From: Microbacterium gallinarum
GTDB taxonomy: Bacteria; Actinomycetota; Actinomycetes; Actinomycetales; Microbacteriaceae
DNA length: 64,000 bases
Assembly: GCF_014837165.1 (NCBI RefSeq)
Contig: NZ_JACSPM010000005.1
Location: 110,404-174,403, forward strand
Direction: 5' to 3'
Shown: positions 49,744-59,400 of the stretch, one piece after another
Numbering within the stretch: the first letter of the stretch is position 1
Layout of the letters: every line of letters starts with the position of its first letter
Translations under genes and position numbers: made by a program
Notes under the pieces: model-generated
Told to the model about the DNA's origin: nothing
The model's input: the letters and a program-made list of their open reading frames with translations, nothing else
Databases searched by the model: none

Positions 49744-51000
49744 TTACGCCTGCCCGCCTTCGGCGACCTCCCGGGCGGTGTCGGCGGGGGCGTTCTGCGC
49801 CCTGCTGAGCAGGACGAACGGGATCGCGACGGCCGAGATGACGCCGCTCCAGATCAGCGAGGTGCCGTAGCCCCCGACATCTGCCGCTCGTCCCAGCACC
49901 GGCTGGATGACCACACCGCCACCCGAGCCCATCAGCGAGTCGAACGACAGCACCGTCGCCCGCTGCTTCGACGGGATCATGTCGTTGAGGTAGGCGCGAT
50001 GCACGGGGTCGTCGATCGCGGAGGCGATGCCCCACAGCGCCACCAGCACGATCGCGAGCCAGAAGTCGCGCACCAGCCCCAGTCCGAGCAGCACGAGCGC
50101 GCTCGCCACGGTGGCCAGCAGGATCGCCGAGGTGCGACGGCGGAAGAGCCTGCGCACCCACGGGGCGAGTGCCCCGCCGACGATCGCCGCGCCCGAGAGC
50201 AGCGCGGCGGCGAGCCCGGCCACCGTATACGCCTCCTCGTCACCCCAGAGCTCGAGCAGGTACGGCTGCAGCGCGTAGAAGACGTAGATGCCGACCCCGG
50301 CGGTGAACGGGCTGGCGAGCATGAGCCAGCGCACCGGCGGGTCACCCAGCCCATAGCGGAACGAAGCGCGCAGGACCGTGCGCGTCGCGCGCAGCGGCGT
50401 CTCGCTGCGATCCGGCGTGAAGCCGAGGTCGCGCATCAGCAGGGCGGCGACGACGAACATCAGCAGCAGGATGGCGCCGCGGATCACGAACGGCACGCCG
50501 AGGTTCGTCGCCTGCGCGACGATGCCGCCGAGTACCGAGCCCGACAGCATCGCGATGCCGCCGACGATCTGAGCGCGCCCGAAGACGGTCTCGAGGCTGC
50601 CGGTGTAGCCCGTCGCCTTCAGCGCATCGACGAGCCAGGCATCCACCGCGCCGGAGAAGAAGGTGAAACCGAGCCCGAGCAGCACCGAGACGATCGCCCA
50701 GGCCCAGAACGGCGACTGCCACACCCACAGCAGCCAGTACATGACGGTCGTGACCGCCAGCGTGATCGTGCCCAGCAGATACGACGCCCGTCGACCGACC
50801 GTGTCGGCCACGACGCCGGTGGGGATCTCGAAGATCAGCATGCCTGCCGTGAAGAACGCGTTCGCGGAGAACGCCTCGAGGTTCGAGAGTCCGGCGTCGA
50901 GGAGGAAGAGGGTGTTCACTCCCCAGATGAACGACGCGGCGAGGGTGTTGCCGAGCATCAGCGTGTAATAGGTGCCCTGCACTCGCCGCGGGGTGGGCAT
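49744..51000 (-). CDS. MFS transporter
   Basis: A 418-residue major facilitator with 12 membrane segments. The loop 2-3 motif is FEIPTGVVADTVGRRASYLLGT, and the ANAFFTAGMLIFEIPTGVVADTVG context is typical of drug-efflux-type MFS proteins. Substrate unknown. I start at ATG 51000; the frame stays open further upstream but has no good start signal or ribosome-binding site there. Confidence 0.87.
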   Translation of the reverse strand: MPTPRRVQGTYYTLMLGNTLAASFIWGVNTLFLLDAGLSNLEAFSANAFFTAGMLIFEIPTGVVADTVGRRASYLLGTITLAVTTVMYWLLWVWQSPFWAWAIVSVLLGLGFTFFSGAVDAWLVDALKATGYTGSLETVFGRAQIVGGIAMLSGSVLGGIVAQATNLGVPFVIRGAILLLMFVVAALLMRDLGFTPDRSETPLRATRTVLRASFRYGLGDPPVRWLMLASPFTAGVGIYVFYALQPYLLELWGDEEAYTVAGLAAALLSGAAIVGGALAPWVRRLFRRRTSAILLATVASALVLLGLGLVRDFWLAIVLVALWGIASAIDDPVHRAYLNDMIPSKQRATVLSFDSLMGSGGGVVIQPVLGRAADVGGYGTSLIWSGVISAVAIPFVLLSRAQNAPADTAREVAEGGQA

Positions 51001-51184
51001 CGGGCGCGCGGCACTGACGTGGGAGATGACGGCACCGCCCCTCTGCGAGAGCTTCGACGACACCGCGACAGTAGTCCCGTCGGCGGTCAGCGTCCACGGG
51101 GTGCCGCGAAGCTCGCCGGGTCGGCCCGACCGGCACGCGGTAGGTTCGAGGCGACGAGCCGCAGATCCGTCGGGAGGCGATGCG

Positions 51185-52102
51185 ATGGCGACGACGCTCA
51201 CCCCCGAGAAGGGCACCGAGCCGGATGGCCGTCGCCCGCACCGGAAGACGGCCGCACGGGTCCGGGTCACCGTTCTGGTGGTCGCGCTCGTCGGTCTCGT
51301 GCTCGCCGCCCTGGTGCTGTTCGCCTGGATGGTCAACGAGGAGCACTTCGAGCGACCGAGCGCGGAGTTCGACGAGCTTGCGAGCACGATCGACAGCCTC
51401 CCCGGTGTCGAAGCCGTCGAGAAGGAGCGCTGGGTCGAGGCGCCGACGTTCGCGAACCCGACGTCGTGGATGGCGGTGACCGTGGACCAGGCGGGTCTCC
51501 CCGGTGTGCTCGACGCCGCGTGCGCGACCGGATACCCCGACGCCGTGATGTGGTCGCTCCACGTGCGCACGCCGTCAGGTGCCGACGTATCGGTGCACGG
51601 CGACTCGCCCTCCCGGAGCGCGGTCGGCAGCGGCGCACGGTGCCCGGACTTCGGGTTCGATGCGGTCGAGGTCGTCGACGAGCTCGACCGGGTCGCACCC
51701 GGGCTCGCCGTTCAGCCGGCGAGGTGGGACGCGACCAGGTTCGCGTTGGTGGAGGGCGAGGAAGCGCCATCCGCCGGATTCACCCACCTGCTGCCGCTCG
51801 TCGCGCACGCCGAGGATCTCGTCGCCGCGGCCGGTCTCGATGCCGGCACCGTGGTGGAGATCAACTCCTCCTCGCTCGGGGTCGCCGTTCAGCCGGACGA
51901 GAGCGACCGGCTTCTCGCGCTGCTCACCGAGCTCGCCGACGAACACGCCGTGAGCAGCTTCTGGGCCGACGGCCGGGAGACGAACACGCAGGCGAGGGTG
52001 CAGATCGTCGCCCCGGAGCCGCAGCACGACGCGATCGAGGAGCTCGTCCGGGAATCGGACCTCGACATCGCCGACCTGCCCGTGCGCTTCCTCGAGCAGT
52101 GA
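51185..52102 (+). CDS. Membrane-anchored protein of unknown function
   Basis: A 305-residue protein: a short basic cytoplasmic N-terminus, a single membrane segment (VTVLVVALVGLVLAALVLFAWMV, about residues 28-50), then an extracytoplasmic domain with two Cys (ACATGYPD, GARCPDFG) that could form a disulfide. No motif matches a family I know. GGGAGG precedes ATG 51185. It is convergent with narK, 13 bp apart, and divergent from the MFS gene. Confidence 0.7.
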   Translation: MATTLTPEKGTEPDGRRPHRKTAARVRVTVLVVALVGLVLAALVLFAWMVNEEHFERPSAEFDELASTIDSLPGVEAVEKERWVEAPTFANPTSWMAVTVDQAGLPGVLDAACATGYPDAVMWSLHVRTPSGADVSVHGDSPSRSAVGSGARCPDFGFDAVEVVDELDRVAPGLAVQPARWDATRFALVEGEEAPSAGFTHLLPLVAHAEDLVAAAGLDAGTVVEINSSSLGVAVQPDESDRLLALLTELADEHAVSSFWADGRETNTQARVQIVAPEPQHDAIEELVRESDLDIADLPVRFLEQ

Positions 52103-52115
52103 ACTGACGTGGAGC

Positions 52116-53339
52116 TCACGCCGCGCGACGCCCCTTCCTCGCGAGGAAGATCGTGAAGCCCAGAGCGACCAGGGCGGTGAGGCAGAGAAGGCTGAGTCCG
52201 ATCGTGTAGCTGTGGGCCTCGGCGTTGTACGTGGCACCCATCACGAGCGGCGGGAAGTAGCCGCCGAGCCCTCCGGCGGCGCCGACGATGCCGGTCACGC
52301 TGCCGACCTTCTCCGCAGGGGCGCGCTGGGCGACCCAGGTGAAGACGGCACCGGTACCGAGTCCCAGCGCGAGCGCCATGAGGACGAACGCGGTGCCGGC
52401 GGCGAGTTCGGGGGGTGGCTGCAGAGCGATCACCACAGCCATGACGGCGGCCCCGCCCAGCGAGATGCTGAGCACGGCCGCCGGTCCGATGCGGTCGGAG
52501 AGCCATCCGCCGACGGGTCGCGCGATGACCGCGGCGATGGCGAAGCCTGCGGTGCGCGCGCCGGCATCGGCGAGGTCGTAGCCATAGACCTCCTTGAGGT
52601 ACGTCGGCAAGTAGGTCGAGAACGCGACGAAGCCGCCGAAGGTCACCGCGTACAGGAATGCCATCTGCCAGGTCACGGCAAGTCTCGACGCCGCCTTCAG
52701 CTTGGGCATGACCGGGGCGGTGTTGGGCTTCCACCGCGGCGAGTCGCGCATGAACAGCCACACGATGAGTGCGACGACGAGGAGCGCGCCGGCCATGATG
52801 AGGTGGGTCGGGACATAGCCGAACCACGCCACCATGCGCGGTGTGAAGAACGCCGACAGAGCGGTGCCGCCCATGCCCGCGCCGAAGAGGCCCGTCGCGA
52901 ACCCGCGCTTCGACGGCTCGTACCAGGCGTTGACGAAAGGGATGCCGATGGCGAACGTCGTTCCGGCGATGCCCAGCAGGAACCCGAACGCGAGCATCAA
53001 GGCGTACGATCCCATGACCCCCGCGAGCGCCACGAGGACGACGGGCACGGCCGATGCCGCGGTGAGCAGGGTGAACATCAGGCGGCCGCCGAATCGGTCG
53101 GTGAATGCCCCGGTGAGGATGCGCCCCAGCGAGCCGACGAGCACGGGCGTCGCGATGAGCAACGACGCCTGCGTCGAGTCCAGCCCCATCTCGGCGGTGT
53201 ACTGCACTCCGAGAGGGGCCACCAGGTTCCACGCCCAGAAGGTGATCGTGAACGCCAGCAGCGCCAGCAGAAGGTTCTTGGTGCGGCCGGGCAGCGCCTG
53301 AACGGCGGCTTCCGCCCGGGCGGAGGCATCCGTCGTCAT
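52116..53339 (-). CDS. narK: Nitrate/nitrite transporter
   Basis: A 407-residue MFS protein of the nitrate/nitrite porter family with 12 membrane segments. FWAWNLVAPLG near the N-terminus, the GIAGTTFAIGIPFVNAWYEPSKRGFATGLFGAGMGGTALSAFF nitrate-signature region, and the GSVTGIVGAAGGLGGYFPPLVMG second signature are present. It exchanges nitrate and nitrite or imports nitrate with protons for the reductase. Its ATG overlaps the narI stop codon (ATGA), so it is part of the narGHJI operon. Confidence 0.93.
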   Translation of the reverse strand: MTTDASARAEAAVQALPGRTKNLLLALLAFTITFWAWNLVAPLGVQYTAEMGLDSTQASLLIATPVLVGSLGRILTGAFTDRFGGRLMFTLLTAASAVPVVLVALAGVMGSYALMLAFGFLLGIAGTTFAIGIPFVNAWYEPSKRGFATGLFGAGMGGTALSAFFTPRMVAWFGYVPTHLIMAGALLVVALIVWLFMRDSPRWKPNTAPVMPKLKAASRLAVTWQMAFLYAVTFGGFVAFSTYLPTYLKEVYGYDLADAGARTAGFAIAAVIARPVGGWLSDRIGPAAVLSISLGGAAVMAVVIALQPPPELAAGTAFVLMALALGLGTGAVFTWVAQRAPAEKVGSVTGIVGAAGGLGGYFPPLVMGATYNAEAHSYTIGLSLLCLTALVALGFTIFLARKGRRAA

Positions 53340-54124
53340 CGTCGTCCTCCTGTCTTGGTGCCGCTGCGGCCGGCCTTGCGATCGGGGGTGCGGTCAGTGG
53401 TCCCGACGGGCGCCCAGCCGCGCCGGATGCCACGGGCGGTCGTCGGCCGCCCGTCGCGTGAGCGGTACACGATGTACGGGCGGAAGAGATAGTGCACCGG
53501 CGCCGTGAACGCGTGCACGAGCCGCGTGAACGGCCAGAGCATGAACAGGAGCATTCCGATCACCGTGTGAACCTTGAAGTCGAGCGACGACGCGCTCATC
53601 GCAGCGATGTCGGGCTGGAAGACGAAGAGCGAGCGGAACCAGGGCGCCACCGTCTCGCGATAGGTGACCTCGTGCGGCGGTCCCACGACGCTCAGCACCG
53701 TCGTCGCGAGTCCCGCGACGATCGCGGCGACCAGCACGATATACATCGTCTTGTCGTTCTTCGTCGTCGCCATGAACACCGGTCCGGTGGTGCGACGTCG
53801 ATAGATCAGGATGCCGACTCCGACGAGGGTTGCGAACCCCGCGATCGTGCCGAGGCCGAGTGCGGCGAGGTGGTACATGTCCTCTGAGACGCCGAAGGCG
53901 TCCGTCCACGCCTTCGGGATGACGAGACCGACGACGTGGCCGATGACGACGACGAGGATGCCGAAGTGGAACAGCGGCGAGCCGATCCGCAGCAGCCGTG
54001 ACTCGTACAGCTGCGACGAGCGCGTCGTCCAGCCGAACTGGTCGTAGCGGTAGCGCCAGATCGTGCCGCCGACGAGCACCGCGACCATGATGTACGGCAG
54101 GATGCCCCACAGGAACAGGTCCAT
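53336..54124 (-). CDS. narI: Respiratory nitrate reductase gamma subunit
   Basis: A 262-residue membrane cytochrome b with five membrane segments. Haem-binding His residues are in SPLFHFGILVVVIGHVVGLVIP and in KVHTVIGMLLFMLWPFTRLVHAF. It takes electrons from menaquinol and passes them to NarH. C-terminal 30 residues are basic and Gly-rich. The ATG overlaps the narJ stop by one base (TGATG). Confidence 0.95.
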   Translation of the reverse strand: MDLFLWGILPYIMVAVLVGGTIWRYRYDQFGWTTRSSQLYESRLLRIGSPLFHFGILVVVIGHVVGLVIPKAWTDAFGVSEDMYHLAALGLGTIAGFATLVGVGILIYRRRTTGPVFMATTKNDKTMYIVLVAAIVAGLATTVLSVVGPPHEVTYRETVAPWFRSLFVFQPDIAAMSASSLDFKVHTVIGMLLFMLWPFTRLVHAFTAPVHYLFRPYIVYRSRDGRPTTARGIRRGWAPVGTTDRTPDRKAGRSGTKTGGRR

Positions 54125-54747
54125 CAGTGCCTCCCCACCGGTTCGAGCGGCAGCAGCCGCGGGTCGTGCGGGTCGAGACCGACCGACTCTCGCGGCGGTC
54201 CGGCCGCGGCCATCGCCATCGCCTGCTGCCGGTCGGCAGGCGAGCGTCCCGGAAGCGTGTCGCACACGGCGGCGACGACGCCGGTGTAGGGCGAGCCGCG
54301 CTCGCCGAGCGCGAGGCGGATGAGCTCGAGACTCGGCCGGTACTCCTGCAGCAGCGCGCTGCCCTCGCGCGGGGAGTGCCGGGCGAACTCGAGCACCAGC
54401 GGCAGGAAGTCGGGGAGCTCTCCGGTTCCCTCGAGAGCGAGGCCCGCCTCGCGGTAGCGCCGCTTCAGGTCTGCGAGCACGGCGCCGCGACGACGGGTGT
54501 CGCCGTCGGTCCAGTAGCTCAGGTAGAGCGCGTGGCGTCGCGACATGTCGAACGTGTCGACGTAGGCGGCCTGCACCTCGTCCGGCGGCGTGCTCGCCCA
54601 CCAGTGAAGGAGCGGGGCGAAGGATGCCGCGGCCTGCGGTGCCGCCTCGCGCAGCGCGGCGTCGATCATCGCCGCCGATCCGAGTACCGCGTCGTCGGGG
54701 TAGCTCAGGCACAGTGACGCCGCCTGGTGGACCACGCGCGCGTTCAT
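54124..54747 (-). CDS. narJ: Nitrate reductase assembly chaperone
   Basis: A 207-residue NarJ/DmsD-type helical chaperone (AASLCLSYPDDAVLGSAAMIDAAL, YVDTFDMSRRHALYLSYWTDGDTRRRG, LPDFLPLVLEFAR) that helps insert the molybdenum cofactor into NarG before membrane attachment. It is not part of the mature enzyme. Overlaps narH upstream (ATGA) and narI downstream (TGATG). Confidence 0.95.
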   Translation of the reverse strand: MNARVVHQAASLCLSYPDDAVLGSAAMIDAALREAAPQAAASFAPLLHWWASTPPDEVQAAYVDTFDMSRRHALYLSYWTDGDTRRRGAVLADLKRRYREAGLALEGTGELPDFLPLVLEFARHSPREGSALLQEYRPSLELIRLALGERGSPYTGVVAAVCDTLPGRSPADRQQAMAMAAAGPPRESVGLDPHDPRLLPLEPVGRH

Positions 54748-56435
54748 GACGAGCCCTCTTCCGGGGCATCGGGTCGGTCGTCTCGTGGCGGGAACAACCC
54801 CGGTGGCGACCCGTTGCCGTCCCAGTTGAGCAGGTTCACCCGGCCGCGCAGCGACTCGCCGCTCGCCGCCGTGTCGGAGGTCTGCCGCTCCTTGAGCGCC
54901 TGGAAGGTCTCCACGGCGACCGGGACGGGTCGGCCGCTGGCCTCGCCGAACATGCCCGACTCGCTTGCGTAGGGCCCGCCGTCGAAGTCGAGCGAGCAGC
55001 CCAGCTCTTCCAGCTCGTGGGCTCGCTCGTAGTGCGCTGTGGGGATGACATAGCGGTCTTCGTACTTCGCGATGGCGAGCAGGCGATACATCTCGTAGAT
55101 CGAATCGCCGGTCATCCCGACCGCCTGCGGAATCGACTCGTCGCGCTCCCGGTCGAGGGTGATGTCGCGAAGGTACGCGCGCATGGCGGCGAGGCGTCGG
55201 AGCACGATGGTGATGAGGTCGGCGTCTCCGGCGGTGAAGAGCTCGGCGAGGTACTCGACCGGAATGCGCAGAGCCTCGATGGCACCGAACAGCGTGCCCG
55301 CCGCTTCGGCGTCGTGACCCTGATCCCGCAGCAGGTCGACGATGGGCGACAGCGGCGGGATGTACCAGACCATCGGCATCGTGCGGTACTCCGGATGCAG
55401 CGGCAGCGCCACCCGGTAGGTCTTCGCCAGGGCGTACACCGGCGACCGGCGCGCGGCATCCATCCAGTCGTCGGGGATGTCACCCTGCGCGCGCACCGCC
55501 GCGATGACCTCGGGGTCGTCGGGGTCGAGCATCAGGTCGAGCTGCGCCTCGTAGAGATCCTGGGGGTCGGGTGTCGACGCCGCCTCGGTCACGCGGTCGG
55601 CGTCGTAGAGGAAGAGGCCGAGGTAGCGGAGGCGTCCGACGCACGTCTCGGAGCAGACCGTGGGGATGCCGACCTCGAGGCGCGGGTAGCAGAGTGTGCA
55701 CTTCTCGGCCTTGCCGGTCTTGTGGTTGAAGTAGATCTTCTTGTACGGGCACCCCGTGATGCATTGGCGCCAGCCGCGACAGCGGTCCTGATCGACGAGC
55801 ACGATCCCGTCCTCGGCTCGCTTGTAGATCGCGCCCGACGGGCACGACGCCATGCACGAGGGGTTCAAGCAGTGCTCGCAGATCCGCGGCAGGTAGAACA
55901 TGAAAGTCTTCTCGAACTGCAGCTTGATCTTGTCTTCCGACTCGCGCCGCACCCGCTCGACGATGGGGTCGAGATGGCCCATCTCCGAGGCGCCTCCGAG
56001 GTCGTCGTCCCAGTTCGCCGACCACGTGATCTTCGTGTCCTCGCCGGTGATGAGCGACTTCGGCCGTGCCACCGGGAAGTCGTCGCCGAGCGGCGCGTCG
56101 ATCAGGGTCTCGTAGTCGTACGTCCAGGGCTCGTAGTAGTCGGCGAGCTTCGGCTGCACCGGGGACGAGAAGATCGTGAGCAGGCGCTTCAGACGACTGC
56201 CGGTGCGCAGCGCCAGGCGTCCGCGTTTGTTGAGCGTCCACCCGCCGCGCCACTGCTCCTGGTCCTCGTAACGGCGCGGATAGCCCTGACCGGGGCGCGT
56301 CTCGACGTTGTTGAACCACACGTACTCGGTTCCCGCGCGGTTCGTCCACGCCTGCTTGCACGTCACCGAGCAGGTGTGGCACCCGATGCACTTGTCGAGG
56401 TTCATCACCATGCCCATCTGGGCCATCACACGCAT
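54744..56435 (-). CDS. narH: Respiratory nitrate reductase beta subunit
   Basis: A 563-residue iron-sulfur subunit with four clusters. Cys groups: CIGCHTCSVTC near residue 16-26; CEHCLNPSCMASCPSG; CRGWRQCITGCPYKK, where Trp replaces a Cys as expected for the [3Fe-4S] site; and CTLCYPRLEVGIPTVCSETCVGR. It carries electrons from NarI haems to NarG. The ATG overlaps the narG stop codon by one base; the frame is open far upstream antisense-like, but that part belongs to narG. Confidence 0.97.
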   Translation of the reverse strand: MRVMAQMGMVMNLDKCIGCHTCSVTCKQAWTNRAGTEYVWFNNVETRPGQGYPRRYEDQEQWRGGWTLNKRGRLALRTGSRLKRLLTIFSSPVQPKLADYYEPWTYDYETLIDAPLGDDFPVARPKSLITGEDTKITWSANWDDDLGGASEMGHLDPIVERVRRESEDKIKLQFEKTFMFYLPRICEHCLNPSCMASCPSGAIYKRAEDGIVLVDQDRCRGWRQCITGCPYKKIYFNHKTGKAEKCTLCYPRLEVGIPTVCSETCVGRLRYLGLFLYDADRVTEAASTPDPQDLYEAQLDLMLDPDDPEVIAAVRAQGDIPDDWMDAARRSPVYALAKTYRVALPLHPEYRTMPMVWYIPPLSPIVDLLRDQGHDAEAAGTLFGAIEALRIPVEYLAELFTAGDADLITIVLRRLAAMRAYLRDITLDRERDESIPQAVGMTGDSIYEMYRLLAIAKYEDRYVIPTAHYERAHELEELGCSLDFDGGPYASESGMFGEASGRPVPVAVETFQALKERQTSDTAASGESLRGRVNLLNWDGNGSPPGLFPPRDDRPDAPEEGSS

Positions 56436-59400
56436 CAGTACGTCACCTCCTGCGAGCGGCGGCGCACCGTCGCGACCATGTCGCGCTGGTTGCCCGTCGG
56501 GCCGAGATAGTTGAACGTGTACGACAGCTGCGCGTACCCGCCGATGAGGTGCGTCGGCTTGACCAGAAGCCTCGTGACGGAATTGTGGATGCCGCCGCGC
56601 CGACCGGTCGCCTCCGACTTCGGCACGTCGATCGTGCGCTCCTGCGCGTGGTGCACGTACACGACGCCGGTCGGCATGCGGTGCGACACGATCGCCCGCG
56701 CGACCAGCACACCGTTGGAGTTCACGCACTCGACCCAGTCGTTGTCGGCTGCACCGATGGCCGCGGCATCCGCCGGACTCATCCACACCGTGGGTCCTCC
56801 CCGTGAGAGCGACAGCATGAACAGGTTGTCCTGGTACTCCGAGTGGATCGACCACTTCGAGTGGGGCGTGAGATAACGCACCACGACCTGCTGCGCGCCA
56901 TCGGGCCCGAGGGTGGGCTCGCCGAACAGGCGGTGCATGTCCAGCGGTGGGCGATAGATGGGGAGGGCCTCCCCGAGGTCGCGCATCCACGCGTGATCCA
57001 GGTAGAAGTGCATCCGCCCGGTCAGCGTGTGGAAGGGCTTCAATCGCTCGATGTTCACGGTGAAGGGCGCGTACCGTCGCCCGCCCGTCTCCGACCCCGA
57101 CCACTCCGGCGACGTGATCACCGGCACCGGTGCCGCCTGCGTCATCGCGAACGTGATGCGCTTCTCCTCGGAGCCCTCCGCGAGGTCGGCCAGCGGCTTG
57201 CCGACGCGTTTCTCGAGGGTGCGGAAGCCCTGCGACGCGAGTTCGCCGTTCGTGGTCCCGGAGAACGCCAGGATCGCCTCGGCCATCTTGACGTCCGTGT
57301 CGATCGCCGGACGCCCCTCGGCGGCACCGCCGAGCATCACGCCGTTCTTCTGTGCCAGCCGCTGGACCTCGTGCGAGACGTCGTAGGTCACGGCCTTGAT
57401 GGTGAAGCCGAGCTCGTCTGCGAGCGGTCCGACGGTGGCGAGCTTGTCGGCGATCGCGGTGTAGTCGCGCTCGACCACGGTGAACTGCGGCATCGTCTTG
57501 CCGGGGACGCCGACGCCATCGCCGCGCGACCAGTCCCGCACCGCACCGCCCGGCTGCGACGTCTCGCCGGGCGTGTCGTGCTGCATCGGCACGGAGACGA
57601 GATCCCTGCGCGTGCCGAGATGCGTCCGAGCCTGCGCCGAGAACTCGACGGCGATGGCGTGGAACAGGTCGAAGTCGCTCTTCGCCTCCCACGGCGGGTC
57701 GATCGCCGGGGTGAACGCGTGCACGAACGGATGCATGTCGGTCGATGACAGGTCGTGCTTCTCGTACCAGGTCGCCGCAGGGAACACGACGTCCGACAGC
57801 AGCGTGGTCGAGGTCATGCGGAAGTCGGCCGAAACCAGCAGGTCGAGTTTCCCCTCCGGGATCTCGTCGTGCCATTTCACGTCGTTCGGTCGCACGGCGG
57901 CTTCATCGGTCGCCATGACGTTGCTGTGGGTGCCGAGCAGGTGCTTGAGGAAGTACTCATTGCCCTTCGCGCTCGACCCCATGAGGTTCGAGCGCCACAG
58001 CGTGAGCAGGCGCGGCCAGTTCTCGGGGGCGTCGACGTCGGCGATCGCCGGCTGCAGTTCGCCGGACTGGAGCTGCGAGGCGACGAAGGATGCGGCATCC
58101 GTCGCCTCTCCGTGGGCCACGGCCGCGTCGGCTCGGTCGGCGAGGTCGAGAGGGTTGACGTCGAACTGCGGGTAGAACGGCATCCATCCGAGCCGCGCGG
58201 ACTGGGCGATCGTGTCCGCGGTGTGCATCCCGGTGAGATGGCCGTCGGCGAGCGGTGAGGCAAGGGCGTCGGCGGAGTAGCCGTCGAAGCGCCACTGGTC
58301 GGTGTGCATGTACCAGTACGCGGTGCCGATCATCGTGCGCGGTGGACGACTCCAGTCGAGCGCGTTTGCGAGCGACAGCCAGCCGGTGATCGGCCGGCAC
58401 TTCTCCTGGCCGACGTAGTGCGCCCATCCGCCGCCGTTGCGCCCCATGGAACCCGTCAGGATGAGGAGCGCGAGGATGGAGCGGTAGGTCGCGTCGCCGT
58501 GGAACCACTGGCAGATGCCGGCACCCATGATGATCATCGACCGGCCGTTCGACTCGACCGCGTTCGCCGCGAACTCCCGGGCGATGCGCGTGCACGCTTG
58601 TGCGGGCACGCCGGTGATCTCCTCCTGCCACGCGGGAGTGTAGGGGGAATCGGCGTCGTCGTACCCGGTCGGCCACTCACCGGGCAGTCCGTCACGGCCG
58701 ACGCCGTACTGCGCCAGCATCAGATCGAGGACGGTCGTGACCAGGATGCCGCCCACCCGCGTCGCCGGGACCCCGCGGCGCAGCACCTCGCCGGAGCCGT
58801 CTGCCGAGTCGAACCGCGGCAGGAGCACCTCGACATCGACGGCCGGGGAAGCGGCGGGCAGGTCGCGGATCGACAGCGCCGGCTCGACTCCCTCGAGGTC
58901 GAGGTTCCAGCGACCCTCCCCCGACGCGGCGTAGCGGAACCCCATGGAGCCGTTGGGAACCCGCGGTTCGCCGGACGCGGCATCCAGCACCACGGTCTTC
59001 CACTCCTCCTCGGGCGTCTCTCCGCCGAGGTCCTTCGACGTGAGGAACGTGCCGGGCACGTGAGCGCCGTCGCGCTCGATGAGGCGCACGAGATGCGGCA
59101 GATCGGTGTACTGGCGCGCGAAGTCGGCGAAGAAGGGAACGTGGCGGTCGACGTAGTTCTCCGTGAGCACGACATGACCCATCGCCATCGCGAGGGCGGC
59201 GTCGGTGCCCGCCTGGCACGGCAGCCACTCGTCGGCGAACTTGGTGTTGTCGGCGTAGTCGGGGCTCACCGTCACGACCTTGGTGCCGCGGTAGCGGACC
59301 TCGGCCATCCAGTGGGCGTCGGGGGTGCGGGTCACCGGCACGTTCGAGCCCCACATCATGAGGTAGGTCGCATCCCACCAGTCGCCCGACTCGGGCACGT

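Noticed and set aside
56436..57875. Upstream extension of the narH frame
   Set aside because: It lies over narG in a different frame; narH homologues begin with the short segment before CIGCHTC.
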